Source: Acestrorhynchus altus (lineage: Eukaryota; Chordata; Actinopteri; Characiformes; Acestrorhynchidae). Taken from it: a stretch of 64,000 bases of DNA. Below, piece by piece: positions 59,619-64,000 of this stretch. The stretch's first letter is position 1, and each line of letters starts with the position of its first letter. The notes beneath the pieces are model-generated. The model was not told the DNA's origin, made no database searches, and worked only from the letters and a program-made list of their open reading frames with translations. The position numbers and the translations under genes are program-made. Where the stretch lies: positions 4,149,256-4,213,255 of the forward strand of contig CM067522.1 in NCBI GenBank assembly GCA_034509495.1, given 5' to 3'.

Positions 59619-60278
59619 ATGGATGTAGCTGGGTTGTGTAAGTTTGCTGGATCCCGACTGGCTATCCGCTGGGATCCATTCTCTGGTGGCCTGAAGGAGC
59701 AACAGGACACTGTGCAGACCGGCAGCCGGAGGAGGCGCCATAGGCGGCGCGCTCGGTGCGCTCCCTCACCGGAAGACTGCTCCTCACGAGGTGGGGAAAA
59801 TTTTGGAGGGGCGCTGAGGGTTGGCGCTGCAAGCCTTGAGCCGTGTGAGGCGAGAGGCGAGGCCTGCTGGCGGGCTGTTGATGGGGGTTCTGGGCTGAAA
59901 GACATGTCGGATGTGTGGCAGTTCCTGAGCTATGTGCGCAGGACTGTCCAGCCCAGTTCCCCTCAGACATCGGCAGCCGCAGCGGCCTCAGCAGCGCCAC
60001 CTACCCGAGTTGCGTCTGCACCGCGCGCTGCGGTTCCTCCCGTAATGCCTGTTTTGGCGTCCGGGGCTGCTTCCATCGCGGTCCGGAGGGCGGAGCTACG
60101 GGCCGACGTCGACGCTCCGAGGGCGGAGCTACGGGCCGACGTGACGCTCCGAGGGCGGAGCTACGGGCAGATGCGTCGACGTTCGAGGGCGGAGCTACGT
60201 GGGCCGAAGCCGACGCTTGAGGCGGCGCCCGCGCTTCGCCAGGGCAGTCCAGAAGCGCGGTGCCCGCGCCGCCAGTAA
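59619..60278 (+). CDS. Interior ORF of the LTR element, 219 codons, possible gag-start remnant
   Basis: It begins MDVAGLCKFAGSRLAIRW 15 bp after the 5' LTR, where Gypsy-type elements start gag. The middle is Arg-, Ala- and Pro-rich, and residues from about 155 are repeats of RAELRADV and its frame-shifted variants. There is no capsid, zinc-knuckle, protease or reverse-transcriptase motif. It may be only the packaging-related start of gag followed by repeat-expanded sequence. Whether it is translated is unknown. Confidence 0.4.
   Translation: MDVAGLCKFAGSRLAIRWDPFSGGLKEQQDTVQTGSRRRRHRRRARCAPSPEDCSSRGGENFGGALRVGAASLEPCEARGEACWRAVDGGSGLKDMSDVWQFLSYVRRTVQPSSPQTSAAAAASAAPPTRVASAPRAAVPPVMPVLASGAASIAVRRAELRADVDAPRAELRADVTLRGRSYGQMRRRSRAELRGPKPTLEAAPALRQGSPEARCPRRQ
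60083..60221 (+). repeat. ~35-bp GC-rich tandem repeat in LTR-element interior
   Basis: Four units each containing GAGGGCGGAGCTACGGGCC or a close variant, with CpG-rich spacers (GACGTCGACGCTCC). Confidence 0.88.
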
Positions 60279-60308
60279 CCAGAAGGCGGCGCTTCCGCGC
60301 CGCCATAA

Positions 60309-60460
60309 GTGTCCAGAAGGCGGCGCCTGCTGCCGCCAGTGTCCAGAAGGCGGCGCCAGCTGCCGCCAGTGTCCAGAAGGCGGCGCCCGCTGCCGCCAGT
60401 GTCCCAGAAGGCGGCGCCCGCGGCCGCCAGTGTCCAGAAGGCGGCGCCCGCTTCCAGAAC
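60309..60460 (+). repeat. 30-bp GC-rich tandem repeat in LTR-element interior
   Basis: Five units of CAGTGTCCAGAAGGCGGCGC then CAGCTGCCGC. One unit carries an extra C that shifts all frames. Confidence 0.92.
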
Positions 60461-60788
60461 TGTGCCCAGAGTGGCTCCAAAGACTTTTGGGACATTTGCT
60501 AGCTCTGGGCCCAAGCCCATATGTAAACCTGTGTCTGTTTTTGTACCTGTATCTGTTCCTGTTCTTGTGCCTGTGTCTGTTCTTGTACCCGTTCCAGTGT
60601 TTGGTTTTGTCATTCCAGTCCCTGTCACTGTGTACGTGTCAGTCCCTGTCAGTGTCTTGGTTCCTGTGCCTAGTCCTGTCGCGTCTCCTGTTCATGTTTA
60701 GTCCTGTTTCGTTCATGGTTCCTCTTCTGTTCTGGCCCCGTCTATTGGTTTATGCGCCCCGGAGTTGCGCATCGGGAGAGGGGCCAAC

Positions 60789-61106
60789 TGTCATGTATCT
60801 GTCTCGTCCTGGTGGTCTGTCTTTGTTTTGTTTACTGTTCCGTGTGCTTTTGAGCACATGTCATGTCTCCTCCCATTCCCAGCTGTGTTCCATTCGTAAC
60901 CCTGCCCCATCGTCATCATGTCCCAGCCTTGTCCAATGTGACTGTATATATAAGTCCCTTGTCTTTTGTTAGTCCTTGTTGGTCTTTGTTGTAGTGATAT
61001 GTGGTTATGACTTCGTGGTTTCTTGTCTTAGTGTTTATTTGTATCCTGCTAACAAAGACAACCCAGCGTCTACGTCCGACTCCAACCTCTGTCTGTGAAC
61101 ATTACA
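60789..61106 (+). repeat. 3' LTR
   Basis: 318 bp, about 99% identical to the 5' LTR. Confidence 0.92.
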
Positions 61107-61400
61107 CCAGTATTGACCCTTGAGGAATTCCACAGTCTCTACACAGTTTTCTCAAGTGATAATTGACTAATAATGGAACTAATTAATAATTTAATTCCAT
61201 AGTATTTGAAACTTATGTAGCATGATACTGTCATTGCATCAAATCGTCAGGAAATCCACCAGACCTTAGGGACTGGTTGGTAAAGTAAAGTAATGATTTC
61301 CCATAATGATGATTATAACACCGGTGAGAAATCATCCAGACCAGCAGCTGTGTTCCTGAGTTTGTTTATAATGTTGTTTAGCTCCATTAAAGTTACCAGC

Positions 61401-63026
61401 TCAGCCAAACGTTTTTTCTCCTTCTGCTCAGGCCCTCTTCACTTTGACCTCAAACTTTTAGCATTTTGGCATTTCCTTCTCTGGAACATACAGGCAGACC
61501 CTTCATCTCAGGCTGGAATTCCTTGGCACCCTGCCTTTTTCAGTGCATTTTTTCCAAGGCAAAGCATGAATGAATGCAATGACCATGCATTTTCTCATTT
61601 CTTCTGCTGTCCCTTTTGTACAAATGCCAACATCTTTGTCTTGGGCCTCCTCAATTATGCTATTCATATCATGTCTGATTGATGGTACTTCATCTGCTTT
61701 CTCAGTTGCAATGCATCCATTAATCAACTCCATTTGCTGATGAACTCCATTATTCGGAATGATGCCAGCCTAATGCAGCTTGATCTATTTTAGAGGTGTT
61801 TAAAGTCACGTTGCCTCCTCCTGCCCTGGTGTATTTGTTTAGTTGAGCTACAGGCTTATTAAACACCATAAAATACCATTCACCCTCACACTTTGGACAC
61901 ACATTGGACAATATGGAAAACGTTTCAACATTTTCAGGTTCCCATCCCTTCAGCAAACTGTACAACCCGCAGCTGCATTTCTCATTAATGCCAGTTCACA
62001 CATTTTCATTAGCTCCACTACTTTATGGGTTTACCAGATGTCTTTGTGTTAATACTAACTGTCCCCAGATGATGCTACTTCTAGAAGGAATTCTACCTTG
62101 ACATCCAGCCCTATTGCCTCCAAAGCTTTTAGATATGTCCTTAAGTACACGTTTGTTTCACCAAGTGTTTATGTTCACCTGTTTCACACACTGACACTTC
62201 CGAACCTTGCCTCTCTGATCTCACAATTTGACCTAACAGATGACACTCATTATGTAACAGATGAAGCAACATGGACCAACTTGGGAAGCCCATATCTGTT
62301 CACTCATTCGATCAAAAATCTCCCTCAACTATCAGAATCCAAGCCTGTGTTCCCACAACTCCTACAGTCCCACACTCATACACTCTGTTCTCTGTTCTTC
62401 TACTACAGTTAGAAGAAACACAAGCACGTCCATTAAATAAATTGCATTCTGCACAAATAAGAGTCATAACGATCCTTAAATATATTACTATTCATTGAAA
62501 CTGATAAATTTATAGAAAGTAAAACTAAGGAAAGCCCAGATCATCAGTGTCCAGGCCCTGCAAACATGTGCCTAACTACAACTGTATTCATGGCCAACAT
62601 TGTTGAGATCAACACAATATTAGTCAAGATAGACTCAAGAACAGTCGACACCCAAAACACTTCAAGTCCTCTTCAAGACCAAACCTTTACCAATGTTAAA
62701 GGTGACTGGAGTTCCAAAAGTTATAAATTATACTTTATAAATGATACATTTCTTAAATATTTTAACCCTCATGTTATCTTACTATTCTGCATACACTCCC
62801 TGTCCTAAGGGTATAAAATGACCCACCTTCATTAAACACCTGAATTAAAACAGCTGAAGAACCTATGTGTGGTGATGTGGTTTTTGGGGAATGTAAATAA
62901 TTTTATAACTGCTGACCTTAAGACATTGTTCCCTGCAGGTACAGGTTTCATTGAAATATAAACAATGGTTATTTTTCACTTTTTCCAATCTTGGAGACAC
63001 TTAAGGGAAAGTAATCAGATTTCATG
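61401..63026. other. Intergenic DNA, possible further LINE remains
   Basis: A minus-strand frame at 61503-61733 (MELINGCIATEKADEVPSI) follows the orientation of the LINE relic to its left and may be its more 5' part, but no motif is decisive. From 61770 to 63026 nothing was recognised. Confidence 0.3.
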
Positions 63027-63600
63027 TGTCAAGAGCAGACGGACGGCAGAGATAACAAGGGTCCAGAGGCAAATGCAGGTGTAAATGATTTAATTAAATA
63101 AAGATAAACAGCTAGGACACAAACAAAACCAGCGAATACAAACTAACTAAATAAACCAAAAACAAGCTACAAACAAAACAGGAGGTAACAATACTAACAT
63201 CCAGGGAAGGGAACAAAGCTAACCAGCAAGAAACTGACAGAAACAAAGACTACAAACTACTTACAGAAACAAAACACTAACTATGCTAACAAACCAGGGT
63301 GCTAACAAACCAGGGTGCTAACAAAAGGACTGACAAAGACAGACTGAATCAAAGGGTCTTAATTACAACATGACATTGATCACACCTGGGATATGATAAC
63401 GAGGGGGCAGGGTTACAAAGCAGACACAGATGGGAATGGGCGGAGCAAGGGAGGAGACAAGGACAAAAACAACCCATGTGCTAGGAGCTAGGAAACAACA
63501 ACACCAAGACAGGAAGACAGAGGTACACTGGACTGACAAAGGGCAGACATTGATCACAGACAAAAGATCATTAAGGGAGTTTTCTCTGCAATTAAATGTG
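63027..63600 (-). repeat. Probable solo LTR, distantly related to the 59-kb element
   Basis: On the minus strand, GCCCATTCCCATCTGTGTCT then TTTGTAACCCTGCCCCCTCG and TATCATATCCCAGG parallel the 59284 LTR (CCCATTCCCAGCTGTGTTCC, GTAACCCTGCCCCATCGTCA, TCATGTCCCAG). The plus-strand left edge TGTCAAGAG fits an LTR end (…TTGACA on the minus strand). No partner LTR is seen in the window. Confidence 0.5.
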
Positions 63601-64000
63601 GTTCAGGGTTCAATTTCTAAGCTTAAATGCCAAGAAACAAATAATTGGGGCACCTTGCAAGGTCAGTATTTTCGGCACCACTTTGGCAAGTATCACAATC
63701 ACATTGGTTTTTGAATCCAGTTAACGTTTTCATGGATTCTGATCCCCTGTCCTTTCCAAACATCCTGTACCTTTTCAATCTGTTTCCAAAACTGTTGCTG
63801 AATTTTGTCGACTGTAGGAAAGTCTTCTGGTGACACTTCAATCAAAGATAGATGCATAGTAGTGTTGTGCCACCACTATGGAGCCTGACAAACTGCTTTT
63901 CTACCATCTTATTGTCTTCTCCTGCTTTGTTGGCATAATTTATTTTAATATTCAGAGTTTAGGTTGCATAGAGGTGCCCACAGTATCAGAGTCAGAGAAG
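63601..64000. other. Right-edge DNA, unassigned
   Basis: A 72-codon minus-strand frame (63841-63623) containing CDCDTCQSGAENTDLARC has a metal-binding look (three Cys in six residues) but no family is recognised. No splice or promoter evidence. Confidence 0.25.

Larger units (their letters stand above)
59284..61106 (+). mobile_element. Non-autonomous LTR retrotransposon, near intact
   Basis: Two direct LTRs (59284-59603 and 60789-61106) start TGTCATG and end ATTACA. They differ by three substitutions and one 2-bp indel, counted by eye. The 5-bp sequence CCAGT flanks both sides (59279-59283, 61107-61111), a target-site duplication. A purine-rich GGGAGAGGGGCC lies just before the 3' LTR as a likely polypurine tract. 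The 1.18-kb interior has no reverse transcriptase, integrase or protease, so it must depend on another element's enzymes. Confidence 0.93.
58700..61400 (-). mobile_element. Non-LTR retrotransposon relic interrupted by an LTR element
   Basis: Minus-strand reading right to left: NIINKLRNTAAGLDDFSPV (near 61330-61380), CGIPQGSILG (61107-61135, RT motif B), then after removal of the LTR element at 59284-61106, VLFMLAADDTSIC (59192-59230, motif C with both Asp kept). Stops occur between motifs, so it is dead. The outer limits are estimates. Confidence 0.78.

Noticed and set aside
60199..60972. 257-codon plus-strand frame as an env- or pol-like protein
   Set aside because: It runs through tandem arrays, simple CCTGT repeats and into the 3' LTR; no protein motif supports it.

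Overview
This window is nuclear DNA of a ray-finned fish, probably an otophysan (characin, catfish or carp relative). It has long AT-rich introns, clean GT-AG vertebrate exons, many decayed Tc1-like transposons, tRNA-derived SINEs, L2- and L1-type LINE fragments, a young LTR retroelement and many microsatellites. The otophysan guess is inference from repeat types. I found no bacterial genes, operons, CRISPR arrays, rRNA or tRNA genes.

The left 38 kb holds four genes, all on the minus strand. From left to right these are: the 5' part of a TRPM6-type channel-kinase gene (seven coding exons, 1612-8458, running off the left edge); a two-exon homologue of human C9orf40 (19345-22234); a three-exon Myb/SANT-like DNA-binding protein gene (23831-25878); and a complete eight-exon carnosine N-methyltransferase gene, carnmt1 (29460-37335, 409 codons plus a stop). 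Every exon junction was read by eye and all reading phases close. TRPM6, C9orf40 and CARNMT1 are neighbours on human 9q21, so the block is ancient. The Myb/SANT-like gene is not part of the human block as I know it.

Several minisatellites sit inside or beside these genes: a 36-bp unit in a trpm6 intron, a 28-bp unit upstream of the C9orf40 homologue, and a 29-bp unit that fills about 95% of intron 1 of the Myb/SANT-like gene. The C9orf40-homologue intron carries one Tc1 element inserted into another. A carnmt1 intron carries a Tc1 relic that was itself hit by a short dispersed repeat.

From about 37.5 kb to the right edge I found no intact host gene. This part holds a broken histone H3 retrocopy (38.2 kb), LINE reverse-transcriptase relics (40.6, 54.3 and 59-61 kb), several Tc1 relics, a 0.67-kb inverted-repeat element (41.4-42.1 kb), two abutting minisatellites (48.9-49.3 kb) and a near-intact, recently inserted non-autonomous LTR element (59284-61106, flanked by a 5-bp duplication). 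The LTR element landed exactly inside the reverse-transcriptase core of an older LINE. I see no candidate for a new multi-gene system; the most notable items are the uncharacterised Myb/SANT-like gene, its minisatellite intron and the layered transposon insertions.
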